In this document: positions 32,748 to 42,205 of the stretch, piece after piece
Layout: each line of letters begins with the position of its first letter
How positions within the stretch are numbered: position 1 is the stretch's first letter
Source of the DNA: JAFGXT01 sp963677165
GTDB lineage: Bacteria > Verrucomicrobiota > Lentisphaeria > Victivallales > SZUA-371
Assembly (NCBI GenBank): GCA_963677165.2
Contig: CAXXSX010000002.1
Span: 4,588,001 to 4,652,000 of the forward strand
Direction of reading: 5' to 3'
Length of the DNA stretch: 64,000 nucleotides
Notes under the pieces: generated by a model
Database searches by the model: none
The model's input: the letters and a program-made list of their open reading frames with translations, nothing else
Told to the model about the DNA's origin: nothing
Made by a program: the position numbers and the translations under genes

Positions 32748-33785
32748 ATGAAACCTTTACATCTGATATTACTAGTAGCAATTATATTTGTAACAGGCCC
32801 CCTGCCCCAATTGGCGGCACAACAAAACCGAATATGGCAGTTTCTTCCTCACCAGGTGGCTACCGTTAATCAACGGCTGATTACCAGAAACCGTCTGATT
32901 GATACAATGTTGAAGCTGAAACCGCTAAAGAAATATCAATTAATGAGTGACTCTGAACTGAAGGACAACTCCAAACTGGTATTGAAATCTATCATTAACC
33001 GGCTACTGCTGGAAGAACAATTCAAACAGTATGGTATTAAGGTCGAAAAAGGTGAAATCCGGCAGCGCCTTAATGCAATGATCCAACATATGACCCCGTT
33101 TCAAAAGAACCTGTTTGCCAGAAAGCTCAGGGAAAAGAAGCAAACGATAGAGCAATATATTACCGAGGCAGAAAATGATTCCGATACCGTTTTCGATTTA
33201 AAATTGCGGAAATTTATAAAGAAAAGATATCCTGGTAAACTAAAGGTATCTGATGATCTTTGCGAAGAATATTACCGCATTCGACAATACGCATTCAAAG
33301 TTCCTTCTGGAGTTGTGGTAAGAAGCATTATTATCTCACCAGATCAGTTTACCCCAAAAAGCAAAGACCATTCTCCGTTGACTGTTGATCACACAATCAC
33401 TGAACGTGCCAATGCAAAAGCCAAAGCGACAGCATCTAAAATATACGAAATGCTGGTTCACAAGAAAGCCAACTTTATTGAACTAGCCCGCAAATACGGA
33501 GTTCCGGGCTCTGGCGAGTTGGGAACGATATTTAAGAATGGTTCCTTAGGAGATGCGGAAGCCTTGGTATTCAATCTTGGCTCGGGTCAAATTTCTCCGG
33601 TAATAAAGCTGGGGACAAATTATCAGATTATTCAAGTTGAATCAAAGATTCAGGCTGGTTATACACCGTTCCTTGAAGTAAAGGGACTCATTCGGGAAGA
33701 ACTTGAAAACAAACTGATCAGTAAATTTTCTGCGGCTCTGGTCATGCAGGCAAAACGAACCAGTAAAATTATAATTTACTTTTAG
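32748..33785 (+). CDS. Secreted parvulin-type peptidyl-prolyl isomerase (SurA-like)
   Basis: 345 residues. A signal peptide (about 1-25, ending LPQLAAQQ) is followed by a SurA_N-like helical chaperone domain (about 35-180: VATVNQRLITRNRLIDTML and LKSIINRLLLEEQFK). A parvulin domain follows (about 185-320: VVRSIIISPD, FIELARKYG, GSGELGTI, SGQISPVI, YQIIQVES). It would help fold outer-membrane or secreted proteins in the periplasm. It has one parvulin domain where SurA of E. coli has two. It lies between the lipoprotein gene and the nitroreductase gene in one operon-like run. Confidence 0.86.
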   Translation: MKPLHLILLVAIIFVTGPLPQLAAQQNRIWQFLPHQVATVNQRLITRNRLIDTMLKLKPLKKYQLMSDSELKDNSKLVLKSIINRLLLEEQFKQYGIKVEKGEIRQRLNAMIQHMTPFQKNLFARKLREKKQTIEQYITEAENDSDTVFDLKLRKFIKKRYPGKLKVSDDLCEEYYRIRQYAFKVPSGVVVRSIIISPDQFTPKSKDHSPLTVDHTITERANAKAKATASKIYEMLVHKKANFIELARKYGVPGSGELGTIFKNGSLGDAEALVFNLGSGQISPVIKLGTNYQIIQVESKIQAGYTPFLEVKGLIREELENKLISKFSAALVMQAKRTSKIIIYF

Positions 33786-33802
33786 ATTATTGGAGTCAAA
33801 AT

Positions 33803-34348
33803 ATGAAGCCTGAAAAGATAATGAAGTTATTCAAACAGCGTACCAGTTGTCGATCATATTTAGAGAAAGAAGTTCCAGATAAACTGCTTGACCGGTGCAT
33901 TGAAGCCGCCCGACTAGCACCATCGGCATGCAATAAGCAGCCCTGGCGGTTCGTTATCGTGAAAGATGCGGCTACCCGACAAAAGATTTGCGACAATTGC
34001 CTGTTGCCTGGAATCTCTATGCCGTGGCTGCACAAGGCCCCAGTTATAGCGGTTTTATGCGCAAAACCCGAAACCGTAACCCACAAGCTTGCACCCATGC
34101 TGTCAGGGGTAAAATATGAAATAATCGATTGTGGTATTGCCGGAGAACATTTTGTTCTTGCAGCCGAAGCACAGGAGCTGGGCACCTGCTGGATCGGTTG
34201 GTTCAAGCCACGCAAAATCAAAAAATTGCTGAGAATTCCATACAATATCAAACCTTTGTCGCTAATTAGCCTCGGTTTTCCGGAACAGCGTTCTGAACCG
34301 CGTTCACGGTTAACTACAGAAGAAATTGTTCGCTATGATCACTGGTAA
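33803..34348 (+). CDS. Nitroreductase-family protein
   Basis: 181 residues of the FMN-dependent nitroreductase fold: QRTSCRSYLEKEVP binds FMN phosphate, followed by RLAPSACNKQPWRFVIV, and later GTCWIGWF and the SLGFPEQR end. Such enzymes reduce nitro, quinone or other electron-poor compounds with NAD(P)H. The short length fits the small subgroup. It begins 17 bases after the parvulin gene with GGAG upstream, and its end overlaps the convergent GrpB gene by 10 bases. Confidence 0.88.
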   Translation: MKPEKIMKLFKQRTSCRSYLEKEVPDKLLDRCIEAARLAPSACNKQPWRFVIVKDAATRQKICDNCLLPGISMPWLHKAPVIAVLCAKPETVTHKLAPMLSGVKYEIIDCGIAGEHFVLAAEAQELGTCWIGWFKPRKIKKLLRIPYNIKPLSLISLGFPEQRSEPRSRLTTEEIVRYDHW

Positions 34349-34932
34349 GTTGTTGGTGTATGTCTTCCCGCGAATTCCTCACGGGCTTTATCTGTATGGA
34401 TTTTTATAAATTCGGTTTTTGCTTCGGTATAGCCATCGCGGTTATGTTCAAAACCAGGCTGAAGCGATAATTTCAGTTTACCGTATTGTTCCGCTATGTC
34501 AGAGTGCGCTATCAGGTAATCCCTGAAATACAGTTCGTTCCAATCCCCGGAGTAGCGAACATGTAGATGAAAAACTTTTTCAGCATATCCTTCCGGAGTG
34601 TATCCTTTATTGAACATCATGTGGGGAGCGGGATTTTTCGGCTGTGGTGAAAAAACGTATCCAATACCAATTAAAGCTGATTTTAAAGATTCAAGATTAG
34701 AATCATCAGTGATTTCCAGCAGGATATCAACAGTTGGTTTAGAAATAAGGCCAGGGACAGCAGTACTGCCGATATGGCTGATCCGTACAATATGCTCCTC
34801 TCCAACCGCGCCGGAAATACATGCATCCTCAATAACATACCAGTCCTTATATTCTGGTCTGTACTCTTTTAGAACAATCGGAAACAACTCCCATAGTTCT
34901 TCAAGCGTCATATCTTTTAGCTCTTTAGCCAT
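34339..34932 (-). CDS. GrpB-family protein (nucleotidyltransferase-fold)
   Basis: 197 residues. The mark of the UPF0157/GrpB family is HIGSTAVPGLISKPTVDILLEI (shown here only by its start, HIGSTAVPGLISKPTVD), with the two Asp of a nucleotidyltransferase fold, and later HLHVRYSGDWNELYFRDYL. The target of this family is not known. An N-terminal segment LEELWELFPIVLKEYRPEY is typical too. The gene starts within the end of bioB (8-base overlap), so it is translated from the bioB message. Confidence 0.85.
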   Translation of the reverse strand: MAKELKDMTLEELWELFPIVLKEYRPEYKDWYVIEDACISGAVGEEHIVRISHIGSTAVPGLISKPTVDILLEITDDSNLESLKSALIGIGYVFSPQPKNPAPHMMFNKGYTPEGYAEKVFHLHVRYSGDWNELYFRDYLIAHSDIAEQYGKLKLSLQPGFEHNRDGYTEAKTEFIKIHTDKAREEFAGRHTPTTYQ

Positions 34933-35905
34933 TTTTTATTCCACATCCACCATTTTCAGCCAGCTCCATGCCAGCATCTATAATCATCTGCATGTCATCT
35001 TCAACACCACGTCCGTTTGTCGTCAGATAAGAACCAATCATTATGGCGTTGGCTCCCGCGATAAAGATAAATGACTGCATATCACGCATATTTTTCTCGC
35101 GTCCGCCACAAACACGAATTTGTGTATCCGGCATCATCAATCGTGCGACTGCAATAATCTTCAGGCATTCCAGTGCGGAGAGTGGCTTTAGCATTTTCTC
35201 TATCGGCGTACCAGGTATTGCATTCAAAAAATTAATCGGAACAGAATCAACGCCAATTTCACGTAATGACTCGAAAAGCTCAACGCGCTGGCGGTTTGAT
35301 TCACCCACCCCAAACAGTCCGCCGGAACAAACACTCATTCCCTGGGCCTTTGCCTCGCGTAAAGTATTAACATTATCCTCAAAGGTTCTGGTTGTACAGA
35401 TTTTCGGATAATAGCTGGCAGAAGCTTCCAGATTGTGATGGTAAGTGTTTATACCGGCAGCTTTCAGGCGTTTTAAACATTCACGGTCAACAATCCCGAG
35501 AGACGCACAAGGCGCAATTCCGGTTTCAGCGTTAATAGCCTCAGCGGCGTTACAAATCTCATCAATCTCTTCTTCAAGGCACACTGCACGGCCGGAGGTA
35601 ACTATACCAAAACTATGGGCATGACCTTTCTCCGCATCAGATGCAGCTGATAGAATTTCTTTGCTGTTTTTCAGCGGATAAACGTCAATCTCACTATTAG
35701 AATGAACCGACTGTGGACAAAACGCGCAGTTTTCTCCACAGTTACCGCTTTTAGCGTTAATAATCGCGCAGGTTGAAATTTTATTGCCGCAATATTTCTC
35801 GCGGACCTGCCCTGCCCTGAATATCAGTTCATATATATCAGCTGGAGCATCAAGATTCATCAGCTCCAATGCTTCATTGAATTCAATTCCTTTTACTGCT
35901 GTCAT
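34925..35905 (-). CDS. bioB: Biotin synthase
   Basis: This radical SAM enzyme inserts sulfur into dethiobiotin to form biotin. From ATG 35905 it has 326 residues. The radical SAM cluster is Cys56-x3-Cys60-x2-Cys63 in NCGENCAFCPQS; the second-cluster region includes STCAIINAKSG, the CASLGIVD and TYHHNLEAS stretches, and NFLNAIPGTP. The frame is open 27 codons further upstream, but these residues do not fit the family and the extra part spans a stem-loop. No other bio gene is nearby. GrpB overlaps its end. Confidence 0.95.
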   Translation of the reverse strand: MTAVKGIEFNEALELMNLDAPADIYELIFRAGQVREKYCGNKISTCAIINAKSGNCGENCAFCPQSVHSNSEIDVYPLKNSKEILSAASDAEKGHAHSFGIVTSGRAVCLEEEIDEICNAAEAINAETGIAPCASLGIVDRECLKRLKAAGINTYHHNLEASASYYPKICTTRTFEDNVNTLREAKAQGMSVCSGGLFGVGESNRQRVELFESLREIGVDSVPINFLNAIPGTPIEKMLKPLSALECLKIIAVARLMMPDTQIRVCGGREKNMRDMQSFIFIAGANAIMIGSYLTTNGRGVEDDMQMIIDAGMELAENGGCGIKNG

Positions 35906-35948
35906 TGGTCCATTTCCAAGTTTATTATCCGTACAACATATCGGATTC

Positions 35949-35971
35949 AAGCGCCCATTAGGGCGCTTTTT
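35949..35971 (+). repeat. Perfect stem-loop upstream of bioB
   Basis: AAGCGCCC and GGGCGCTT pair around ATTA, followed on the plus strand by TTTTTA. As a terminator it would face the plus strand, where no gene ends. On the minus strand, where the helicase and bioB lie, it has no T tract. It may protect or attenuate transcripts, or act as a binding site in the bioB leader. Confidence 0.6.
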
Positions 35972-36063
35972 ATACCTCGTATGCATGCATCAAGGTCGTT
36001 TGTTTTTTAATTGCAATTGCAAGAGATTAACATATTCGTTTCAATTGGATTTGTCAACAACTC

Positions 36064-37800
36064 TTACGAACGGCGTTTGCCCTTCCCTTTGCCTTTACCT
36101 TTGTCTTTGCGTCTATCTGTTCTGAATTTTTTACTGCCACGTTTTTTGTGTCCGCCTTTAAAATCAGCAGAACCTTCCGAGTTGCCTTCCTTGTCTTTTT
36201 TCTCGCTGGCCATTTCAATCAACGGCTTATTACCACGGCCTTCGCGACGAAATATATCAATGATCTTTTCCGCGGCCTGAAAGGGGACGGTTATAAATGA
36301 GAACGTATCAAAACATTTTACGTTCTGAATCAAGCGACTTTTGACTTTCGCCTTATCCCAGATCATATCAACCAGTATTTTGGGCGAACAACCATCATTC
36401 TTCCCGAGAGCAACGAACAAACGGGCGGTGCCGCCGGAATCAATGGAGCCACTATTGTCGCGAATCCTTGTACGCTTTCCTCCGATTTCTGAATAGTTGT
36501 CTTCCATCAATTCGTTCTTGTACTGATTCTTCAATAGAGCCGCAATTACTTCCGCTGGCTCTCTGGTTTCGATTAATTCAGTAGCAAAATCCATATAATC
36601 CTGCCAGGAGTCCCCTTCCAGAAGTTCGGAAATTTCATCGACAATGCGATCCTTCTTCCCTCTGACAATATCAGATGCGCCAGGAAGTTTTTCCTTTCGA
36701 ATATCGGTTTTTGCAAATCGTTTGATTTGAGTCAGTTTCTGGTATTCGGCCGGAGTCACAAACGTTATTGCCGTACCCTCATTACCAGCACGCCCGGTAC
36801 GCCCGACACGATGGACATACGCTTCTGGATCCTGAGGGATCGAGTAGTTCACAACATGAGTCAGGTTATTAATATCAATACCACGTGCGGCTACGTCGGT
36901 AGCCACCAGTATATTGGCAGTTTTGCTCTTGATCTTTTCGATCACGCGATTACGTTGTGCCTGGGAAATATCTCCATGCAGAGCTTCGGCTGGATAGCCC
37001 CGGTTCATCAGATTCTGGGCAACTTCATCGACATCGTTACGAGTACGGCAAAATACCAGTCCATAAAAATCCGGTTCAATATCGATAATACGGCACAATA
37101 CCTCAAACTTATCGCTACGTTTTACTTCGAAATAAATCTGTTCCGTAAGTGTAGTCGTTAATTGCTGTTTTTCAACTTTGACAATGTCGTATTCCCCCAT
37201 AAAACGTTCAGCAATAGACATAATCGGTTTCGGCATGGTAGCCGAGAACATCAGCATCTGTTTGTCCGGTCCTGTTTCTCCAAGGATCATTTCAATATCC
37301 TCAACAAATCCCATGTTCAGCATTTCGTCAGCTTCATCAAGGACCGCAATCGATACAGAGCTGATATCAAGTGTACCGCGGCGCATCAGATCCATAACTC
37401 GTCCGGGAGTTCCCACCACAATATCAACACCACGTTTCAGACGTCGCATTTGGATTTCAATATTCTGTCCACCATAAATCGGCATTACTTCGATATAACG
37501 TCCACCTTTGAGGGAGTTGATTTCTTCCGCCACCTGAATGGCCAGCTCGCGAGTAGGAGCGAGCACTAAAGACTGAACAAAATCACGATGTTTTTCGATG
37601 CGTTCAATAATGGGAATGCCGAATGCGGCAGTTTTACCGGTACCGGTTTGAGCCTGTCCGATGATATCTTTTTCGCCTTTCAATAGAAGCGGAATCGTCT
37701 GAGCCTGGATAGGTGAAGGCTCTTCAAAACCTTTTGCTTCAAGGGCTTTTAGTGTCTGCTCGGAGATTCCGAGTTCTCTGAATTTTTCAAGTTTTTCCAT
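36064..37800 (-). CDS. deaD: DEAD-box RNA helicase, DeaD/CsdA type
   Basis: 578 residues. The helicase core (about 1-365) has the Q motif (GFEEPSPIQAQTIP), AQTGTGKT, PTRELAIQ, VLDEADEML, SAT and HRVGRTGRAG. A DbpA-type RNA-binding domain follows (about 445-520, RLFVALGKNDGCSPKILVDM), and a very basic tail of KGKGKGK repeats ends the protein. It would unwind structured RNA in ribosome assembly, mRNA decay or at low temperature. ATG 37800 is chosen because GGAG lies eight bases upstream; an in-frame ATG 33 bases earlier has none. Confidence 0.95.
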   Translation of the reverse strand: MEKLEKFRELGISEQTLKALEAKGFEEPSPIQAQTIPLLLKGEKDIIGQAQTGTGKTAAFGIPIIERIEKHRDFVQSLVLAPTRELAIQVAEEINSLKGGRYIEVMPIYGGQNIEIQMRRLKRGVDIVVGTPGRVMDLMRRGTLDISSVSIAVLDEADEMLNMGFVEDIEMILGETGPDKQMLMFSATMPKPIMSIAERFMGEYDIVKVEKQQLTTTLTEQIYFEVKRSDKFEVLCRIIDIEPDFYGLVFCRTRNDVDEVAQNLMNRGYPAEALHGDISQAQRNRVIEKIKSKTANILVATDVAARGIDINNLTHVVNYSIPQDPEAYVHRVGRTGRAGNEGTAITFVTPAEYQKLTQIKRFAKTDIRKEKLPGASDIVRGKKDRIVDEISELLEGDSWQDYMDFATELIETREPAEVIAALLKNQYKNELMEDNYSEIGGKRTRIRDNSGSIDSGGTARLFVALGKNDGCSPKILVDMIWDKAKVKSRLIQNVKCFDTFSFITVPFQAAEKIIDIFRREGRGNKPLIEMASEKKDKEGNSEGSADFKGGHKKRGSKKFRTDRRKDKGKGKGKGKRRS

Positions 37801-38268
37801 TTTGTTTTCTCCGTTCACAAGGAGCTCAGGCAATAATACAGAATCGCCGTAATGCTAGTAATTCAGTATTACGGTCTACACAAATTTATACTTATGTATT
37901 TCTGCAGTTATCCGGGGGATTAATGTTTCAGGGAAAAAGTTGCCTAATACAATATTTATCCGTTTCATTCAAGCAACTTAGTCAATTCTTCGCCCTGTCC
38001 GGTTTTTCCGGAATATCGCCAGCTAAAAAAGCCTGTATGGTCGCGAGTAAAAATCTCGCGCGCTAATGGAAGAATGTCAGCGTCGCTTATCCAAATCAAT
38101 TACACTGCGCTCAGGTGAATTTCTTTGTTCGCCGGCTGCATCACCTGTAATGCCAGCCGCACATTATCATTTTTATTCGATACGTCATTGCCTTCTGCAA
38201 CAACAAAACGTTTACATTAGCAACAAAAACAGATTATGCAAATTAATTAGTAAAAATAACTTATAAAA
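37801..38268. other. Long leader region of the helicase gene
   Basis: About 470 bases without a believable gene lie between an AraC gene and deaD. It holds a hairpin of CGCGAG and CTCGCG around seven bases (38042-38060) and a CCGG-T5-CCGG element near 38000. Long structured 5' leaders are known for cold-regulated helicase and cold-shock genes elsewhere, so part of this may be transcribed leader; nothing here proves it. A 66-codon plus-strand frame at 38066 has no binding site and was not accepted. Confidence 0.4.
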
Positions 38269-39090
38269 TTATTCTCCGGCGCGTTCCTGAAAACTTTTTG
38301 GAGAAACTCCGGTATTTTTCTTAAAGAAGCTGGAAAAATAATATTCTGAACTAAAATGAAGTTGTTCGGCTACTTCCCGGACCCGCATTCCGGGAGTCAT
38401 TAATAATTCAGCAGACTTTCTCAGCAGCATATTTACAATAAGATGTTTGGGCGATATCCCCAGATCGCGAGAAAAGTTACGTGAAAATACGTCACGCCTC
38501 ATTCCCGCTTTTTTCGCTAACTCTTCAACAGATGTTCCAGCATCGCCGTTAAACTTGATATAGTCAAGAATATCACTGTACTGGTCACTTTTATTCAGTC
38601 GATATTGAACTTCATCCTCAACCGCGCCTGCGAAGCGACAGCAAAACCCGTAGATGATTTCATTGACCTGGCACAAAGACAGGAAATCGTCCTCCCGTTC
38701 AAGAAGTTCGCGCAGTTTAGAGATAATTTCAGGAACTTTTAGCACTTCACACTGTGGATGCAATTCGAAAGCATCAAAACCATAAAAAACATCAACATTA
38801 AATTGCAATGACATAAAATGCAGATCATCAGCCAGTTCAAGATCGATTAAATGACGGCAGGGAATAAAATAGACATTATTCTTCCTCATAGGAAAGACCT
38901 TGCCGGTAACTTTATCTCGCACAAGGCTGGTTCCATGAGAGTCGTTTTTCGTCACGAACAACAATCGATTCACCATCATCCGGTTATCAGGAGCAGAAAG
39001 TTCATACGATTCATTCCAAGCCGCATGAGCAAGCCGAAGCTTAGTCAGTGCATGGTGCCTCAGTAATGTTTTTCTTCTGCCGCAAATCAT
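38269..39090 (-). CDS. AraC-family transcriptional regulator
   Basis: 273 residues: N-terminal cupin-like sensor (about 35-140), a linker, and a C-terminal double helix-turn-helix (about 175-272) with TSVEELAKKAGMRRDVFSRN and VREVAEQLHFSSEYYFSSFF followed by TGVSPKSFQ. Unlike the other three AraC genes here, it is not divergent from a catabolic gene: Hsp20 lies upstream and the helicase downstream, both on the same strand. Its target is therefore unclear. Confidence 0.85.
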   Translation of the reverse strand: MICGRRKTLLRHHALTKLRLAHAAWNESYELSAPDNRMMVNRLLFVTKNDSHGTSLVRDKVTGKVFPMRKNNVYFIPCRHLIDLELADDLHFMSLQFNVDVFYGFDAFELHPQCEVLKVPEIISKLRELLEREDDFLSLCQVNEIIYGFCCRFAGAVEDEVQYRLNKSDQYSDILDYIKFNGDAGTSVEELAKKAGMRRDVFSRNFSRDLGISPKHLIVNMLLRKSAELLMTPGMRVREVAEQLHFSSEYYFSSFFKKNTGVSPKSFQERAGE

Positions 39091-39164
39091 AAAATCATAA
39101 TTTCACATTATTCTTTTCTGCATATTCATAATTATATATCACACAAAAACACAATACAACGGGA

Positions 39165-39207
39165 ATAAAAAAATAAAACCCGGTTTCCGTTTATCAAGGA
39201 AACCGGG
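39165..39207 (-). terminator. Rho-independent terminator of the Hsp20 gene
   Basis: Read on the minus strand, CCCGGTTTCC and GGAAACCGGG form a perfect 10-pair stem around nine bases, followed by TTTTATTTTTTTA. Confidence 0.93.
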
Positions 39208-39245
39208 CCTTGGAACACCTCCAATAGGTTTACGAGTAACTTTTA

Positions 39246-39740
39246 TTAAGTTTTAATCTCGATTTTTTTACGTTGTGTCTGTGCGCTTTCTATTTTAGGA
39301 ATAGTAACCTTCAGTACACCTTTTTTCAGGGAGGCAACCGTATGTTCGGGATCAATCCCATCCGGCAGCGTAAAACTGCGCTGGAACGAGCCATAGTGCC
39401 TTTCTGAAACGTGGTACTCTTTACTTTTATCTTCTCTTTCTTCTTTCTTTTCACCTTTGATTGTCAATACATTATTCTGAACAGAAATATCGAGATCTTT
39501 TTCTTCCACACCGGGAAGGTCACCGGTAAATTCAATGGTCTTATCGTTTTCACTCACATCAAAACTGGGAGCGGTTAGTCCAGCCCAGCCTTTTCCGGCA
39601 AATTCCGGAAAGAAGTCATCGCGCATGAAACCATTGAATAGATGATCGATTTCACGGTGTAGTGCCGTCAACGGATGTTCCGTTTCATTCTTTTGGGTTT
39701 CTTCCGTTTTACGGCTCCAGGGGATAAGATTACCAAACAT
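39246..39740 (-). CDS. Small heat shock protein (Hsp20/alpha-crystallin)
   Basis: About 164 residues. The alpha-crystallin domain (about 55-150) has the expected FTGDLPGVEEKDLDISVQNN, LTIKGEKKEE, HVSERHYGSFQRSFTLP and the GVLKVTIPK signature. A short C-terminal tail follows. It is a holdase that binds unfolding proteins in the cytoplasm. ATG 39740 is preferred over the GTG six bases upstream because the strong GGAGG lies about 10 bases from it and only four from the GTG. It is a single gene with its own terminator. Confidence 0.94.
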   Translation of the reverse strand: MFGNLIPWSRKTEETQKNETEHPLTALHREIDHLFNGFMRDDFFPEFAGKGWAGLTAPSFDVSENDKTIEFTGDLPGVEEKDLDISVQNNVLTIKGEKKEEREDKSKEYHVSERHYGSFQRSFTLPDGIDPEHTVASLKKGVLKVTIPKIESAQTQRKKIEIKT

Positions 39741-39846
39741 AAACACTTCACCTCCTTTTCAGTTCTTATTTATGTTGTAACTGCCGCAGAGTCACGGCCG
39801 TATTTCTGATTAAATATTATATGCATCGGCTGTGCCAGTTTTAGAC

Positions 39847-39885
39847 AATAAAAACCCTGATTTTCAAAGTTGTTGAAAATCAGGG
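39847..39885 (-). terminator. Rho-independent terminator of the first sulfatase gene
   Basis: On the minus strand CCCTGATTTTCAA and TTGAAAATCAGGG form a perfect 13-pair stem around five bases, followed by TTTTTATT. Confidence 0.93.
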
Positions 39886-39989
39886 AAATACAAAAAACTA
39901 TTATCATAAGAGTTTTGTAGCAAGAATGTTACAGAGAAACTTTGACTCATTTAACTGTGACAGTTCTCGCGTAAAAATGTCACACTACA

Positions 39990-41345
39990 TCAGGTATAAC
40001 TAACCAAACCTGAATTACCGCGTTCCTGACGCTCTTTCCAGTCTGTTTCAATACCGGCCCGCCACTGTTTCGCAGCCTGAGTTAATTCAGTTGCGACTTC
40101 AGGATATTTATCTTTCAGGTTGACCTGTTCGCTCATGTCTTCCTTTAGATTTGACAAATGGACATCATCTTCTGGATCCGCTCCTTCAACAAGCACTCCC
40201 TTCAATACCAGTTTCCAGTTACCACGACGCACTGCAGTCTGGTCGTTCATTTCCCAGAAAATGTCGCGTTCCGGCAACGGAGTGCCTTCTGTCAGATATG
40301 ACATGATATCAATTCCATCAACGCCGTATGGTTTGGAATCGCCTCCTGCGGCCTTTACAAATGTCGGCAGGATATCCATTGCGGCAACCGGCTCGCTCAA
40401 TACTTGTCCGGCAGGAATTTTATCGGGCCAGTTAATGATACCGGGCACCCTGATTCCGCCTTCATAAAGACTGAATTTGTGTCCTTTCAAGCCGCCGGAA
40501 GTTCCACCGTAATAGGGATCAGGCGTACCATCAAGCCAGTTGCGGGATTCGCGTGACGGGCCGTTGTCAGACATCAAGAAGGTGCAGGTATTGCCGGCAA
40601 CGTTCTGACGCTCCAATTCATTCATAATCTCGCCAACACCATCGTCAACGGCGCTGAGCATTGCCGCCATGATCTGACGATCCCACGGTAAATCCGGGAA
40701 ACGATCAATATATTTCTGTGGAGCATGCATCGGATAATGCGGCGCGTTATAGGCAACGTACAGCACAAACGGTTTATCGTCTTTCACTGCGTCACGAATA
40801 TAATCGACTGCTTTTTCCGTAATCGCCTCGGTCATATACTGACCGTTGTTCCAGGCTTCTTCGTGATTCTCCCATAAGTCATGCGTGGGATCATTACCGG
40901 GACCGCCCCTATTTATGCCCCAGTAAAATATGTGGGAATAGTAGTCGATGCAGCCAGCAAGAAAACCATACCAGTTATCAAAACCATGGCTGTTCGGACG
41001 ACTTTCCTCAGTAAGTCCCAGGTGCCATTTACCTGTCATATATGTATTGTAGCCCTCGTTTTTAAGAGCTCTGGGTAATGCGGTCACATCCTGCGGCAAC
41101 CCGGAAGCTGTACGGTGTCCAGCCAGAATCGAACGCACCCCTGCCCTCGCCGGATAGCGTCCGGTCAACAACGCAGCACGCGATGGACTGCACACTGGAC
41201 AGTTGGAATAAAAGTTATCAAACCGGACACCGCCCGCGGCAAGACGGTCAATATTCGGCGTTTTAAAATCAGTGGCTCCCATGCATGATAAATCGCCATA
41301 CCCCTGGTCGTCGGTAATGAATACTACGTAATTAGGTTGTTTCAT
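39990..41345 (-). CDS. Formylglycine-dependent sulfatase (S1 family)
   Basis: 451 residues. The sulfatase signature CSPSRAALLTG holds Cys52, which must be changed to formylglycine. Asp12 and Asp13 in ITDDQGYGDLS bind calcium, and LMSDNGPS near residue 260 completes the metal site; TGKWHLG holds a catalytic Lys and His. It would release sulfate from a sulfated sugar. No signal peptide precedes the core, so it is probably cytoplasmic unless the true start is elsewhere. No maturase gene is in the window. GGAG lies nine bases before the ATG. The IclR gene lies 114 bases upstream in the same direction. Confidence 0.93.
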   Translation of the reverse strand: MKQPNYVVFITDDQGYGDLSCMGATDFKTPNIDRLAAGGVRFDNFYSNCPVCSPSRAALLTGRYPARAGVRSILAGHRTASGLPQDVTALPRALKNEGYNTYMTGKWHLGLTEESRPNSHGFDNWYGFLAGCIDYYSHIFYWGINRGGPGNDPTHDLWENHEEAWNNGQYMTEAITEKAVDYIRDAVKDDKPFVLYVAYNAPHYPMHAPQKYIDRFPDLPWDRQIMAAMLSAVDDGVGEIMNELERQNVAGNTCTFLMSDNGPSRESRNWLDGTPDPYYGGTSGGLKGHKFSLYEGGIRVPGIINWPDKIPAGQVLSEPVAAMDILPTFVKAAGGDSKPYGVDGIDIMSYLTEGTPLPERDIFWEMNDQTAVRRGNWKLVLKGVLVEGADPEDDVHLSNLKEDMSEQVNLKDKYPEVATELTQAAKQWRAGIETDWKERQERGNSGLVSYT

Positions 41346-41459
41346 CTTAAATATCTCCTTTAATGTCCGTACGACGGACGGCGTTTGTACCGCTTCAAAC
41401 TCCAGTCGCTAACGCTCCTTATGGAAGCGGAAATTAAATACATCAAGTCAGAGGGTATA

Positions 41460-42194
41460 TTAATACTTTCTAAGCACCTCCGAAGCCTTCTGTGCTGCTT
41501 GTGTTACCATATTTACTGTTTCATTCAGTTTTGATTGATCTGGAGTTCCGAACAAAGTAACACCGATAGCTCCCGTGAATTCATCTTTCAGGAAAACTGG
41601 TGCCGCAATACGTGTTACGAATTCTCTGTCATCTTTGTTGTTAATGATTACCCCATCAGCAACAACTTGTTCCAGTTCTTGTAATAAATTGGAATTTATT
41701 TTATTTCCGAGAATACGCTTACGAGTTTCAGTATTCTGATATGCCAGTAACACCTTCGCGCAGCCGTGCGTGGCGAAGTTACAGTTAAAATGTCCTTCCT
41801 GCATATAGTGAAATGCTTCCGGGATATCATGTTTTACAATCAGTTTATTGGTATCATCGGTCAATTCGAAGTATGCCGCTGAATAGCCGGTTTGTTCCGC
41901 CAGTTCTCTCACCACTGGGCGTAACAATTCGGCACGACTGATTTCACCACAAATTTTTTCTCCCAGCGTTTTAGTTCGTTCTCCCACCCGATAATTTTTT
42001 TCTCCAGCACCTTTACTAACCAGATTTTCTTCGCAAAGAGTTTTCAGGAGTCTTGAAATTGTTGACGGCGGAGCGTCAGGAAAGAGTTCACTGAGTTCAT
42101 TAAACGTCATACCGTCTTTATTATCTGCCAGATTTTCTAAAACCTTAAATGCCCTTCTTACTCCGGGCATACTTCCGCGTTCTGTCATTGCCAC
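41460..42194 (-). CDS. IclR-family transcriptional regulator
   Basis: 244 residues: N-terminal winged helix-turn-helix (about 10-75: RAFKVLENLADNKDGMTFNE and PSTISRLLKTLCEENLV) and a C-terminal effector domain (about 80-243), where AAPVFLKDEFTGAIGVTLFG is typical. IclR proteins bind a small metabolite and often repress themselves and a nearby catabolic gene; here the sulfatase gene directly downstream is the obvious candidate. Two copies of a palindrome lie upstream of its start. Confidence 0.9.
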   Translation of the reverse strand: MAMTERGSMPGVRRAFKVLENLADNKDGMTFNELSELFPDAPPSTISRLLKTLCEENLVSKGAGEKNYRVGERTKTLGEKICGEISRAELLRPVVRELAEQTGYSAAYFELTDDTNKLIVKHDIPEAFHYMQEGHFNCNFATHGCAKVLLAYQNTETRKRILGNKINSNLLQELEQVVADGVIINNKDDREFVTRIAAPVFLKDEFTGAIGVTLFGTPDQSKLNETVNMVTQAAQKASEVLRKY

Positions 42195-42205
42195 TACTCT
42201 CTTGG

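Noticed and set aside
37988..38012. CCGG-T5-CCGG element as a terminator
   Set aside because: A four-pair stem without a T tract is too weak to call.
38066..38266. 66-codon plus-strand frame upstream of the helicase
   Set aside because: No ribosome binding site, no motif, composition as expected by chance; treated as part of the leader.
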